A DNA stretch of 64,000 nucleotides from Massilia sp. Mn16-1_5 (GTDB lineage Bacteria; Pseudomonadota; Gammaproteobacteria; Burkholderiales; Burkholderiaceae_D). The notes beneath the pieces are model-generated. The model was not told the origin of the DNA and ran no database searches. It saw only the letters and a list, made by a program, of their open reading frames with translations. Positions within the stretch are counted from its first letter, which is position 1, and every line of letters starts with the position of its first letter. Positions 16,512 to 24,026 of the stretch are shown here, piece by piece. The translations under genes and the position numbers were made by a program. The stretch spans positions 62,001 to 126,000 of the forward strand of contig NZ_PPXQ01000015.1 of the NCBI RefSeq assembly GCF_004798585.1. The letters run 5' to 3'.

Positions 16512-16994
16512 ATGCCCGACATTTCCACCAAGCCCTATTTGCTGCGCGCCCTGTATGAATGGTGCACCGACAGCGGTTTCACGCCCTATCTCGCGGTAAA
16601 GGTCGATGCGGCCACGACGGTTCCAATGGAATACGTGAAAAAGGGCGAGATCATCCTGAACATCAGCTATGGCGCGACGTCCGGCCTCAAGATGGACAAT
16701 GACGCGATCCACTTCCGCGCCCGTTTCGCCGGTGTCTCGCGCGAAATCTATGTGCCGGTGCAAAACGTGTTGGCGATCTACGCCAACGAAAACGGCCAGG
16801 GTATGGCCTTCGACGTCAGCACCACCGCAGCCGACATGGCCGCTGCCGAGGAAGAAACGACGAGCGCACCGAGCCTGTCCGCCGTGCCTGCTGCCACCAG
16901 CGACGCGCCAACGACGGAGGTGTCGCATTCGCCCGACGACGGCGATGAGCCCCCGAAAAAAGGCGGCCGCCCAACGCTGACCAGGATTAAATAG
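16512..16994 (+). CDS. sspB: ClpXP protease specificity-enhancing factor SspB
   Basis: A 160-aa adaptor that binds ssrA-tagged proteins and delivers them to ClpXP. The N-terminal substrate-binding domain (about 1-112) begins MPDISTKPYLLRALYEWC, a typical SspB start. Then comes a long acidic/Thr/Ala linker, and a C-terminal ClpX-tethering peptide KKGGRPTLTRIK that matches the known XB motif type. The start at 16512 was chosen from this N-terminus; upstream in-frame sequence from 16305 runs through the sspA terminator. The tRNA-Thr gene follows 27 bases later. Confidence 0.94.
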   Translation: MPDISTKPYLLRALYEWCTDSGFTPYLAVKVDAATTVPMEYVKKGEIILNISYGATSGLKMDNDAIHFRARFAGVSREIYVPVQNVLAIYANENGQGMAFDVSTTAADMAAAEEETTSAPSLSAVPAATSDAPTTEVSHSPDDGDEPPKKGGRPTLTRIK

Positions 16995-16997
16995 CGT

Positions 16998-17003
16998 TAT
17001 AAT
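16998..17003 (+). promoter_or_regulatory. -10 box for tRNA-Thr
   Basis: A perfect TATAAT just after the sspB stop and 19 bases before the tRNA 5' end. The possible -35 (CTGACC, 16977-16982) is inside the end of sspB and poorly spaced (15 bases). Confidence 0.5.
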
Positions 17004-17021
17004 TCTTGCCGTACAGATTAC

Positions 17022-17097
<76 letters not shown>

Positions 17098-17115
17098 GAC
17101 AGCAGCAAACATCAC

Positions 17116-17154
17116 ATGCCTTACGTGCACTGCGCGTAAGGCATTTTTGTTTTT
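17116..17154 (+). terminator. Intrinsic terminator after tRNA-Thr
   Basis: ATGCCTTACG (17116-17125) and CGTAAGGCAT (17135-17144) form a perfect 10-bp stem with a 9-base loop, followed by a T-rich run (TTTGTTTTTC). It ends the tRNA transcript just before the convergent barrel gene. Confidence 0.9.
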
Positions 17155-17172
17155 CAGGGCTGGCGCCGCTAT

Positions 17173-18162
17173 TCAGAACCGGACCGGTACCGACACCATC
17201 AGGCGAAAGTCCGGCGTGTTGCGCGTCAGGCCCGCGGCGAACAGGATGTCGATGGCGGTCGACGGCGTCAGGACGGCCGAGCCGCCCAGTTCGAGAAACG
17301 CGTTGACGTCATCGGTCGGCACCGGTGCGCCATCGATCCGGGTCGTGTCGAGCCAATTCAGGCTGACGGCGGTGCGCAGTGAGGTGGCGGGTGCCGTCGC
17401 CAGCGCGGTACCGAAGCGCAGGCCATAGATATTGCCGGGGCGGACATGAAAACCACCTTTTTCACGCGCGCGGTAGCGGGTGGCACTCAGGCTGCCGAAG
17501 AACACCAGCGGATCGAGGCGTTTGGTGGCGCTGGCCGAGACTTGTAGCGAAGGAAAGCCGCCGCCCAACGCGACCAAGGGGCCCTGCTCGTAGCTGGTGT
17601 TGCGTCCGGTGGCGGCCTGGTAGCCGAGATTGCCGACCAGGCTCGGTAACTTCTCCGTCTCGGCCATGAACTGGTGCGAGGCCGCCAGCGACAAGTCGCC
17701 GACGCCATCGGAGTGCGTCGACTGGTTGCCGTTGCTGATCCTTTCGAACACATAGGGCACGCTGGCCTCGAGCTGCGAACGGCCGGGCAGGCCTGCGCGC
17801 AGGGTCAGGCCCGGGCCGAAGGAGTTGCGGCGAAACCCGCCATCGCCGGAACTGTGCGAGGCGACGAAGTTCGGTTCGACTTCGACCGTGCCCGACGAGA
17901 GCACTGAGGCCCGTTCCCGCACCAGGGCGCGTTCGAGCGCGCGATTGCTTTCGGCGGCGGCATCTTCCGGCGCCGTGTCGGCAAGCGCACCGGTGGCGAC
18001 GCGCGCCGGTGTCAGGGCACGTTCCAGTACCTGGATGCGTTGCTGCTGGCGTTCGATCGTGGCCGCCTGCTCGGCGATCTTGCGCCGCAAGTCCTCGTCG
18101 CTCTGGGCGCAGCACGCCGTTGCGGCGCCAAACAGGAAGGCGCCGGCCGTCAATTTGTTCAT
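17173..18162 (-). CDS. Coiled-coil plus outer-membrane beta-barrel protein (FapF-like transporter candidate)
   Basis: A 329-aa exported protein: signal peptide (about 1-19), a short periplasmic coiled coil (about 21-50, DEDLRRKIAEQ then IERQQQRIQVLERAL), an Ala-rich linker (about 52-90), then a Gly/Ser/aromatic beta-strand pattern (about 95-329) ending in Phe (VSVPVRF), the classic C-terminal signal for outer-membrane insertion. A coiled-coil plug before a barrel is the layout of FapF, the amyloid-exporting porin of the Fap system; alternatively it belongs to the phenol-degradation transporter-like barrel family. It starts 15 bases after the C39-peptidase gene in a three-gene operon, which favours the Fap-like reading. 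No amyloid subunit (FapB/FapC) is present. Confidence 0.65.
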   Translation of the reverse strand: MNKLTAGAFLFGAATACCAQSDEDLRRKIAEQAATIERQQQRIQVLERALTPARVATGALADTAPEDAAAESNRALERALVRERASVLSSGTVEVEPNFVASHSSGDGGFRRNSFGPGLTLRAGLPGRSQLEASVPYVFERISNGNQSTHSDGVGDLSLAASHQFMAETEKLPSLVGNLGYQAATGRNTSYEQGPLVALGGGFPSLQVSASATKRLDPLVFFGSLSATRYRAREKGGFHVRPGNIYGLRFGTALATAPATSLRTAVSLNWLDTTRIDGAPVPTDDVNAFLELGGSAVLTPSTAIDILFAAGLTRNTPDFRLMVSVPVRF

Positions 18163-18177
18163 GGTATTCCCATTGGT

Positions 18178-18738
18178 TTATTGGATGCCGAATCCGATGC
18201 CTGACCATTTCTCGGCGAAAGCGGATTGAGCCATTTCATAATTCCCGAAACTGGGATCGCCGATATTGATGCCGGTCGGGCCAACCCGGCGCACGACGAC
18301 GAAATGGGCATAGCCATTCATGGTGATGGGCACGATCATCGGCACCCGCTCGGCCAGGTCGGCAAGCGTCATGTTCATGTAGCCCTCTCCCTGGAACCCG
18401 AGCCTGGTCAGGTAGCGCTGCATGTCCAGCAGCGAGAAGCCGCCCCGTACGCGTACTCGCAAGGGATCGGTCTGGCGCAGCATGCCGCGGGCGACGGCTT
18501 CCTCGTTGGTGGATACGCCCTTGTAGTAACGCAGCACGGTCGCCAGGGTGGCTGCACCGCAACTGTTGTCCCAACGCTGAGGAAACAGTGCTTCGTGCCG
18601 GATTTCGAGCAGCGAGCGCACTGGACGCTCGGCCCATACGGGGTTCGAGCCCAGCAGAACGGCCAGTCCCAGCGCCCAAGAATACCGGGATAGGAGCACA
18701 AGGCGGGTCAAGGACCCGCCCCCATGAGCATGGCTCAT
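18178..18738 (-). CDS. Secreted C39-family cysteine peptidase (FapD-like)
   Basis: A 186-aa protein with a signal peptide or anchor (about 12-36, ending VWAE) and a single C39 papain-like domain. Predicted active-site residues: oxyanion Gln54, nucleophile C60 (DNSCGAATLATVL), H145 (NGYAHFVVV) and D161 (IGDPSFGNY). Unlike bacteriocin ABC transporters it has no membrane or ATPase domains, so it is a stand-alone periplasmic enzyme, as FapD is. The regions RPVRSLLEIRHEA and RGGFSLLDMQRYL match FapD-type proteins in my recollection. Its ATG overlaps the preceding small gene by 4 bases. Its likely substrate is that small protein or the barrel. Confidence 0.75.
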   Translation of the reverse strand: MSHAHGGGSLTRLVLLSRYSWALGLAVLLGSNPVWAERPVRSLLEIRHEALFPQRWDNSCGAATLATVLRYYKGVSTNEEAVARGMLRQTDPLRVRVRGGFSLLDMQRYLTRLGFQGEGYMNMTLADLAERVPMIVPITMNGYAHFVVVRRVGPTGINIGDPSFGNYEMAQSAFAEKWSGIGFGIQ

Positions 18739-19031
18739 CGTCCGGACGAACCGGTCGGGTTGGTGTTCGGCCGGTTCTGTCCCGGCGGCAGGTTGTCATT
18801 GGCGGTCTTCGACGGCGCAGTACCGCCGTTGTCGCTGCCCGGATTGCTCGGGTCCGAACCGTTGCCCCAGCCATTGTTGCCCTTCCCGGTAGGTTCCGGG
18901 CAGCCGCAGGTGCAGTCGGTGCCGGCCACCACGTCGTCCAGTTGTGCGCTTGACATGCGCACCGGTGCGCCCAGGGCCGGCAAGACGACAACTGATGCCA
19001 GTGCGATGCCTGCAGTAAGTTGTTTCAACAT
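18735..19031 (-). CDS. Small exported protein with GG-leader-like motif and Cys/Gly-rich tail
   Basis: A 98-aa protein of unknown function. Signal peptide (about 1-22, ending LGAP), then MSSAQLDDVVAG (26-37), which resembles the L-x-x-x-x-L-x-x-V-x-G-G-type leaders recognised by C39 peptidases, although it ends Ala-Gly. A cluster TDCTCGCPEP (C40, C42, C44) follows, then a Gly/Asn/Pro/Ser-rich low-complexity tail. Its stop overlaps the C39 peptidase start (ATGA), so the two are translationally coupled; this makes it the prime candidate substrate. It could be a secreted matrix or signal peptide; there is no direct proof. It is first in the operon. Confidence 0.65.
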   Translation of the reverse strand: MLKQLTAGIALASVVVLPALGAPVRMSSAQLDDVVAGTDCTCGCPEPTGKGNNGWGNGSDPSNPGSDNGGTAPSKTANDNLPPGQNRPNTNPTGSSGR

Positions 19032-19422
19032 GATGCGCCCTCCTTTTAAAAATCGCCCGTAGGCGAGAGGTTCAAGATGGGACGTGGAGCTGCAAAGCGT
19101 TTGATTGAGGTCAAACGGGACAGGCCTGCGCTAGGCTCAGCGCACTCGGCAAAGTGCATCGGATCCGCTCATGGGCACGCGTGCCAGGGCGCAGCGCCTG
19201 CCGAGGCGCGGTGCGCGATGCTGGCGCCCCATCCCGGGACACGCCGCAGCCGGCGCACTGCCTGGGTGCATTTTTTACCGCGCGCACATGCTTAATAGAG
19301 GGCAGATGAACGGCATGCTTCTTGCTGAGTTATTGCTTGGTGAGGAGGCTGTCCATGCGGCCTGCAGTCCAGCCAGCGCGCGCTTGCCAGCGCCGCCCCG
19401 TCCATTCAATTGAGGAGTTGCC
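19032..19422. other. 391-base intergenic region upstream of the C39 operon
   Basis: I find no convincing gene here. It must contain the promoter of the minus-strand C39 operon and that of the plus-strand 68-aa gene. The only clear regulatory feature is an FNR/CRP-type box at 19101-19114. Short plus-strand reading frames in this stretch have no ribosome-binding site or family character. Confidence 0.5.
19101..19114. promoter_or_regulatory. FNR/ANR-type operator half-sites (TTGAT-N4-GTCAA)
   Basis: TTGATTGAGGTCAA matches the FNR/ANR consensus TTGAT-N4-ATCAA at 9 of 10 defined bases. It lies 70 bases upstream of the small exported protein's start (minus strand), a usable activator position. This suggests oxygen-responsive control of the C39 operon; it is a sequence match only. 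Confidence 0.4.
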
Positions 19423-19629
19423 ATGCCCCGCTTCCTGCGCCGTCTCGTACCGATCGCTGCAATCCTCCTTGCCATCCTTGCCGCCAGCTTCGGCGCGGCC
19501 CCCGCCCAGGCCAGCGAGGGCGATACGCCGCACCTGATTCACGCATACGAGGGCTGGGTGGCGCTGGCGGTGGTGGTCCTTTCGCTTGCAGGCGCAGGCG
19601 TGCTGGTCAGGCGAGCCCTGCGTCGTTGA
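19423..19629 (+). CDS. Small membrane protein (68 aa)
   Basis: A 68-aa protein with a well-placed ribosome-binding site (GAGGAG seven bases before the ATG). It has an N-terminal signal-like segment (about 9-30, ending APAQA), a 15-residue polar stretch, then a second hydrophobic segment (about 47-62) and a basic end RRALRR. This resembles a miniature cell-surface anchor pattern, signal peptide plus C-terminal TM plus Arg cluster, but it has no PEP or LPXTG-type motif. I do not recognise a family. Coding status rests on the ribosome-binding site and on the membrane-protein character. Confidence 0.5.
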   Translation: MPRFLRRLVPIAAILLAILAASFGAAPAQASEGDTPHLIHAYEGWVALAVVVLSLAGAGVLVRRALRR

Positions 19630-19750
19630 TCGCTCGTGCGGCGTGCTGGTTTTGGCATTTCATTCCGCCCATTGCGCAGCCCGTCGCACGGCACGCGCCG
19701 CCGCCGATCCCGCCTCCTATAGTGGCGTCATCAAATCGACGGAGACAACC

Positions 19751-20518
19751 ATGAACAAATTGCTTGGCACCACCTTACTCGCCTCGGCCCTGGGCTTGAG
19801 CGCAAGCGCCGCGCTGGCAGCCGACCTCGTGCGCGAAGCGCGCCCTGTCGATGCGCGCGTCACCCGCGTCAAGCTCGAGGGCGTGACCGACCTTGTCGTG
19901 CGCCAGGGCGCCACGCCCTCGCTGGTCATTTCGGGAGAGCGCGCCGATGTCGCGCGCGTGACGACGCGCCAGCAAGGAGAGACGCTGCAGATCGATACCG
20001 AACGCCGCAATAACGGGTCGTTCGAGCGCCATGCGCAGCTGCGCGCCGAGCTGGTCGTGCCGAACCTGGCCGAATTCGTGTCGGGTGGCGTGGGCGCCAG
20101 CACGGTCAGCGGTTTCAGCGGAGACAAGATCGTCGTCTCGCTGGATGGAGCGGGCGCCGTCAAACTCAATGGCAACTACCGCACTGTGGATGCCCGCCTC
20201 GGCGGTGTCGGCAGCCTGAGCATCGATACGGCCAAGGCCGAGCGGATGGATCTCGCCTTGCGCGGTGCCGGCCAGCTTGCCGTGACCGGCCAGACGCGCG
20301 CACTGCGCGCGACGCTCGCGGGAATCGGCAACCTGGACGCGGAAAAGCTGCGCGCCGAAACCGTTGATCTCGACATGAGCGGCCTCGGCGGCGCAACCGT
20401 GTATGCCAGCTCGGCGGCCAGCCTCAACCTGAGCGGCATGGGCTCGGCCACCGTCTATGGCAAGCCGGCGCAGCGCAATGCCACGACGGGCGGCATGGGC
20501 CATGTAAGCTGGCGCTGA
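19751..20518 (+). CDS. GIN-domain (DUF2807) exported protein
   Basis: A 255-aa periplasmic or surface protein: signal peptide (about 1-23, ending ALAAD) then one head GIN domain made of repeated short beta strands with Gly-Ala-Gly turns (SLDGAGAVKL, RGAGQLAV, LSGMGSATVYG), consistent with a right-handed beta-helix. GIN domains are widespread but functionally uncharacterised; some sit beside anti-sigma systems. A GGAGAC ribosome-binding site precedes the ATG at 19751. It is convergent with the BON lipoprotein gene (10-base gap). Nothing nearby explains its role. Confidence 0.8.
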   Translation: MNKLLGTTLLASALGLSASAALAADLVREARPVDARVTRVKLEGVTDLVVRQGATPSLVISGERADVARVTTRQQGETLQIDTERRNNGSFERHAQLRAELVVPNLAEFVSGGVGASTVSGFSGDKIVVSLDGAGAVKLNGNYRTVDARLGGVGSLSIDTAKAERMDLALRGAGQLAVTGQTRALRATLAGIGNLDAEKLRAETVDLDMSGLGGATVYASSAASLNLSGMGSATVYGKPAQRNATTGGMGHVSWR

Positions 20519-20528
20519 ACCCAGCCGG

Positions 20529-20840
20529 CTATTTCAGGACGGTGTTGTTGCGCACCTCCTTCACGCCCTTGACCTCACGCGCGAGCTGCACCGCCTTCTG
20601 GGCGCTCTCGCGCGACTCGACGAAGCCGCTCAATTGCACCGTGCCCTTGAAGGTTTCCACCTTCACTTCGGTGGCTTTGACGGTGGGGTCGGCCGCGAAG
20701 GCGGCCTTGACCTTGCTGGTGATGACGGTGTCGTCGATGTATTCACCGGTGCCTTCGCGTGTACCGGTCGACGCGCAGCCGACCAGCAAGAACACCATGA
20801 AGGCGGCGAACACCGAAATGAAACGCTGTGCAATGTTCAT
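20529..20840 (-). CDS. BON-domain lipoprotein
   Basis: A 103-aa lipoprotein: signal with lipobox LVGC, lipidation at C22, then one BON domain (about 35-103, IDDTVITSKVKAAFAADP then GTVQLSGFVESRESAQKAV and VKGVKEVRN). BON domains (OsmY, DolP) bind phospholipids at the envelope and help maintain the outer membrane under stress. Single-BON lipoproteins like this are common in Burkholderiales. It lies alone on the minus strand, 93 bases downstream of the Tad-linked TPR gene's end, and may have its own promoter. Confidence 0.85.
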   Translation of the reverse strand: MNIAQRFISVFAAFMVFLLVGCASTGTREGTGEYIDDTVITSKVKAAFAADPTVKATEVKVETFKGTVQLSGFVESRESAQKAVQLAREVKGVKEVRNNTVLK

Positions 20841-20933
20841 GGCAACGCTCCCGTGATGAAGAAGATCGCTTCATTTTCGGGCGCGCGCATCGACAGTGTT
20901 TGATACCGAACAAAGGTGCCCGGCCAGGAACGG

Positions 20934-22052
20934 TCACGGCGCCTTGTCAGGCAGTTCAGCCTGCGCCAGGACTTGCTGCGCTGCCGGCGCCGCGCGCAGT
21001 ACGAGTTGCCCGCGTGCCAAGTCCTGGCCGAGCACCAGGCGCATATCGCTTGGCTTGCAATTGTCGACCTGGACGACCTGGACGGCTTCGAAGCGCCCGC
21101 GTCCACCGCTGCCGAGACGCTGCGCCAGCCGTTCGGCTGCGGCGCGAAAGTCCGCGTGGTGTTCGATCCGGGTACGGCGCACCTGAAAACCTTTTTCATT
21201 GCTCAGCCGCGTCACCTGCAGGCCGTCGCCCACGATCTGGTGCGACAGCGTGCGGGCCATGCCGGTGACGCCGTTACCGTTTCGAATCTCCAGCAGCACG
21301 AGGTCGGGCCGTGTGCGCGGCGCCTGGGGAGCCGGCTCGGGCGGCGGCGCGCTCTGGGCCAGGGTGGCGCGTGCCGGCAGGCGCAGCAGTTCCAGGGTGC
21401 CGTCGGCGGCGGTGCGCACCTCGGTTGCGGCCCAGCCGGTGTCGGGGCGCGCCGGCGCGGCTACTGCCGCTTCGATCGCAGCCACTGCCGTGCCGCCGGC
21501 CGCTAAATAATCGCCCCGGAAGTCGTGCTGGCGCAGCGCCTCGGCCTGGCGAAACATCAGGGCCGCCCTCTTTTCCTGGCCGAGGCGGCGCAGGCTTTCG
21601 CCCAGGTTGTTCCAGGCACGGTGATCGAGCGGATCGAGGACGCAGGCTTTTTCCAGCGCAGTCACTGCGTTCTGAAAATCACCGCCCAGCAAATAGGCAT
21701 AGCCGAGGTTGGCGAACAGGTAGGCGCCGTCGGGTCCGCTGCCCGGGCGCAGTTCATCGGTGAGGGCGCGCCAGATCGGAATGGCGCGGGCGACATCGCC
21801 CTGGCGCGCGTAGGCGGCAGCCAGTGCGTTGCGCGCACGCACGTGGCCCGGCGTGGCGGACAGCGCCATGCGGTAGGCGGCAATCGCTTCGTCGTGGCGG
21901 CCGGCCAGATGCAGCTCGCGTCCCTGGTCGTAGGCGCGGTCGGCATCCAGGGCAGGCGCGGCATCGGGCTGGCGCGCGACGTCGGCACATGCGAGCAAGA
22001 GCGCGCCGGTACACAACACCGGGATTTGTTTGAGAATGCGGCGGGCGTGCAT
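20934..22052 (-). CDS. tadD: TPR lipoprotein with C-terminal LytR_C domain (TadD-like)
   Basis: A 372-aa probable lipoprotein (signal ending LLLAC, lipidation at C21). Three to four TPR repeats (about 35-190) are followed by an Ala/Pro linker and a LytR_C-type domain (about 250-345, LEIRNGNGVTGMARTL then a conserved RLVLGQD end). TadD is the TPR pilotin-like protein that helps the Tad secretin assemble; the position after tadC agrees. The fused LytR_C domain is not part of classical TadD and may bind cell-wall polymer. It is the last gene of the Tad run, 15 bases after tadC. Confidence 0.75.
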   Translation of the reverse strand: MHARRILKQIPVLCTGALLLACADVARQPDAAPALDADRAYDQGRELHLAGRHDEAIAAYRMALSATPGHVRARNALAAAYARQGDVARAIPIWRALTDELRPGSGPDGAYLFANLGYAYLLGGDFQNAVTALEKACVLDPLDHRAWNNLGESLRRLGQEKRAALMFRQAEALRQHDFRGDYLAAGGTAVAAIEAAVAAPARPDTGWAATEVRTAADGTLELLRLPARATLAQSAPPPEPAPQAPRTRPDLVLLEIRNGNGVTGMARTLSHQIVGDGLQVTRLSNEKGFQVRRTRIEHHADFRAAAERLAQRLGSGGRGRFEAVQVVQVDNCKPSDMRLVLGQDLARGQLVLRAAPAAQQVLAQAELPDKAP

Positions 22053-22067
22053 GAACGTCTCCTCGAT

Positions 22068-23006
22068 TCAACGGGCGCCACTGACGGCGGCCAGGGTGCG
22101 GCCGAGCTGGATACCAGCCGGGCCCAGCAGGACCATCAAGAGCGTCGGGAAAATACAAAAGATGAGCGGAAACAGCAGTTTCAGGCCAATCTTGGCGGCG
22201 CACTCCTCGGCCAGCAGGCGCCGCTTGGTGCGCAGGTTCTCCGAGTAGACACGCAGCGAATCGCCAACGCTGGTGCCGAAGCGCTCGGACTGGATCAGCA
22301 TGGCAACCAGAGTGTCGACGTCGTTGACGCCGCTACGCAGGGCGAAATTGCGCAAGGCTTTTTCCTTGCTAAAACCGGCACGCATTTCCATCAGGACCAA
22401 TTGGAGTTCCTGCGCCAGCGTGACGCTTTTGATATGGATCTCGCCCGCCACTTTCACGAACGCCCGTTCCAGGCTCAATCCAGCCTCGACGCAGACCGTG
22501 AGCAGGTCCAAGGCGTCCGGCAGGGTCTCGAAGATTTCGCGCTGGCGGCGCCGTGCGATATGGTTCAGGCTGACATTCGGCAGGTAGTAGCCGACCGACG
22601 CGGCCAGCAGCAGCAGGAACAGGAGCTTGATGCCGGACAGCGTCATCACGGCAGTCGCCACCAGCAGGCCGATCACGGCCGGCCCGAACAGCGCCAGTGC
22701 CGTCTTCGCGGCAAAGAACAGCGTCGGCGCGAACGGATTGCGCCAGCCCGCATTCATGAAGCGGGTGCGCAGCGCCGACTTTTCCCATCCCTCTTCCGGA
22801 ATCGACAGCTTGGTCAACGGCTGGCTCACCTTGGCGACCCGCTCGACCCAGCCGTCGGATTCGAGCTGGGTGGTGTCGGACTTGCCGATGAAGCGGCGCA
22901 AGCGGGTGCGCAGGGCTTCCGGCGCGAACAGGATCATCGCCAGCCAGGCCAGCGCGCAGACGATGCCGAAGACGATCAGCAGGAATGAAAATTGTGCAGC
23001 ATTCAT
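22068..23006 (-). CDS. tadC: Tad pilus inner-membrane platform protein TadC
   Basis: A 312-aa T2SS F-domain protein with membrane segments near residues 5-27, 110-155 and 275-305. The F domain (about 170-290) contains the conserved LPDALDLLTVCVEAGLSLERAF and FGTSVGDSLRVYSE blocks. TadC and TadB form the inner-membrane platform on which TadA drives Flp subunit polymerisation. It sits 9 bases after tadB and 15 bases before the TPR gene. Confidence 0.93.
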   Translation of the reverse strand: MNAAQFSFLLIVFGIVCALAWLAMILFAPEALRTRLRRFIGKSDTTQLESDGWVERVAKVSQPLTKLSIPEEGWEKSALRTRFMNAGWRNPFAPTLFFAAKTALALFGPAVIGLLVATAVMTLSGIKLLFLLLLAASVGYYLPNVSLNHIARRRQREIFETLPDALDLLTVCVEAGLSLERAFVKVAGEIHIKSVTLAQELQLVLMEMRAGFSKEKALRNFALRSGVNDVDTLVAMLIQSERFGTSVGDSLRVYSENLRTKRRLLAEECAAKIGLKLLFPLIFCIFPTLLMVLLGPAGIQLGRTLAAVSGAR

Positions 23007-23015
23007 TGCGGCTCC

Positions 23016-23993
23016 TCAGATACGGATTCGGATGAGCTTGCGCAGCCAGAGAACGCCGAACAGGATCATGCCGGCCGCGTAGTACAGCAAGCGCATACCG
23101 CTCGGGTCCGTCCAAAGCAGGCTGACATAGTTCGGCGCGGCCAGGGACAGGATCACCAGCACGGCAAAAGGCAGCAAGCCGAGTATCCACGCCGACATGC
23201 GGCCCTCGGCCGACAGCACGCGCACCTGGGCCACCAATTTCAGGCGGCTGCGGATGATGGTGCTGATGTTGCCGAGAATTTCGGCCAGGTTGCCGCCCGA
23301 CTCGCGCTGGATCAGCACGGCGATGATCAGGTAGCGCAGGTCGGTGAGCGGAATGCGCTCCGCCATGTTGTGCAGGGCTTCGCCCATCGGCACCCCGTAG
23401 TTGATTTCCTCGCGCGCGATGCGGAACTCCCTGCTCAGCGGCTCGGGCAGTTCGTTGCCGACAATCTGCAGCACGTTGGTAAACGAGTGACCAGCCCGCA
23501 GCGCGCGGGCGATGAAATCGGTGGCGTCGGGCAACTGTTGTTCGATGCGGCACAGGCGCCGCGTGCGTGCGCGCCGGATCAGGATATACGGCAGGAGCAG
23601 CGCCGGCAGCGCCACCATCAGGCGCAGCGCGAACGGCAAGGGCCGCAGGCTGCTTGCCGCCAAGGCCAGCAGAAAGGCTGCCAGCGAACAGCCGAGAAAG
23701 CGCTCTACCGTCAACGCGCTGCCGGCCTGAATCAGCAACGCGTCGATCTTGTGGAGCGGCGCGATCCCGTGCAGCAAGCGGTCAAAGCCATCGTGAATGC
23801 TGAAGCGGCGCTGCTTGAGAATCGAGATGCGTTCGCCGGAACGTCCGCTCCCGCCCGACATGACCTGCAGGCGGCGCGCGATGCGCTGGGCCGCTTTGCC
23901 GTACGTGCTCGACCACCACAGATAGACGCCCTCGATCAGCAGGATCACGGCGGCAAACAGGAAGACGGTAAAGCTGTAGAAGAGCAGGTCCAT
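23016..23993 (-). CDS. tadB: Tad pilus inner-membrane platform protein TadB
   Basis: A 325-aa paralogue of TadC. N-terminal membrane segment (about 5-27), a middle pair (about 90-125), the T2SS F domain (about 165-285, DFIARALRAGHSFTNVL then QRESGGNLAEILGNIS) and a C-terminal pair (about 265-320). It partners TadC as the assembly platform. It starts 33 bases after tadA ends. Confidence 0.93.
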   Translation of the reverse strand: MDLLFYSFTVFLFAAVILLIEGVYLWWSSTYGKAAQRIARRLQVMSGGSGRSGERISILKQRRFSIHDGFDRLLHGIAPLHKIDALLIQAGSALTVERFLGCSLAAFLLALAASSLRPLPFALRLMVALPALLLPYILIRRARTRRLCRIEQQLPDATDFIARALRAGHSFTNVLQIVGNELPEPLSREFRIAREEINYGVPMGEALHNMAERIPLTDLRYLIIAVLIQRESGGNLAEILGNISTIIRSRLKLVAQVRVLSAEGRMSAWILGLLPFAVLVILSLAAPNYVSLLWTDPSGMRLLYYAAGMILFGVLWLRKLIRIRI

Positions 23994-24026
23994 TGCGCGG
24001 CTCCACTGCAGGCAAGGCCTGCGGGT

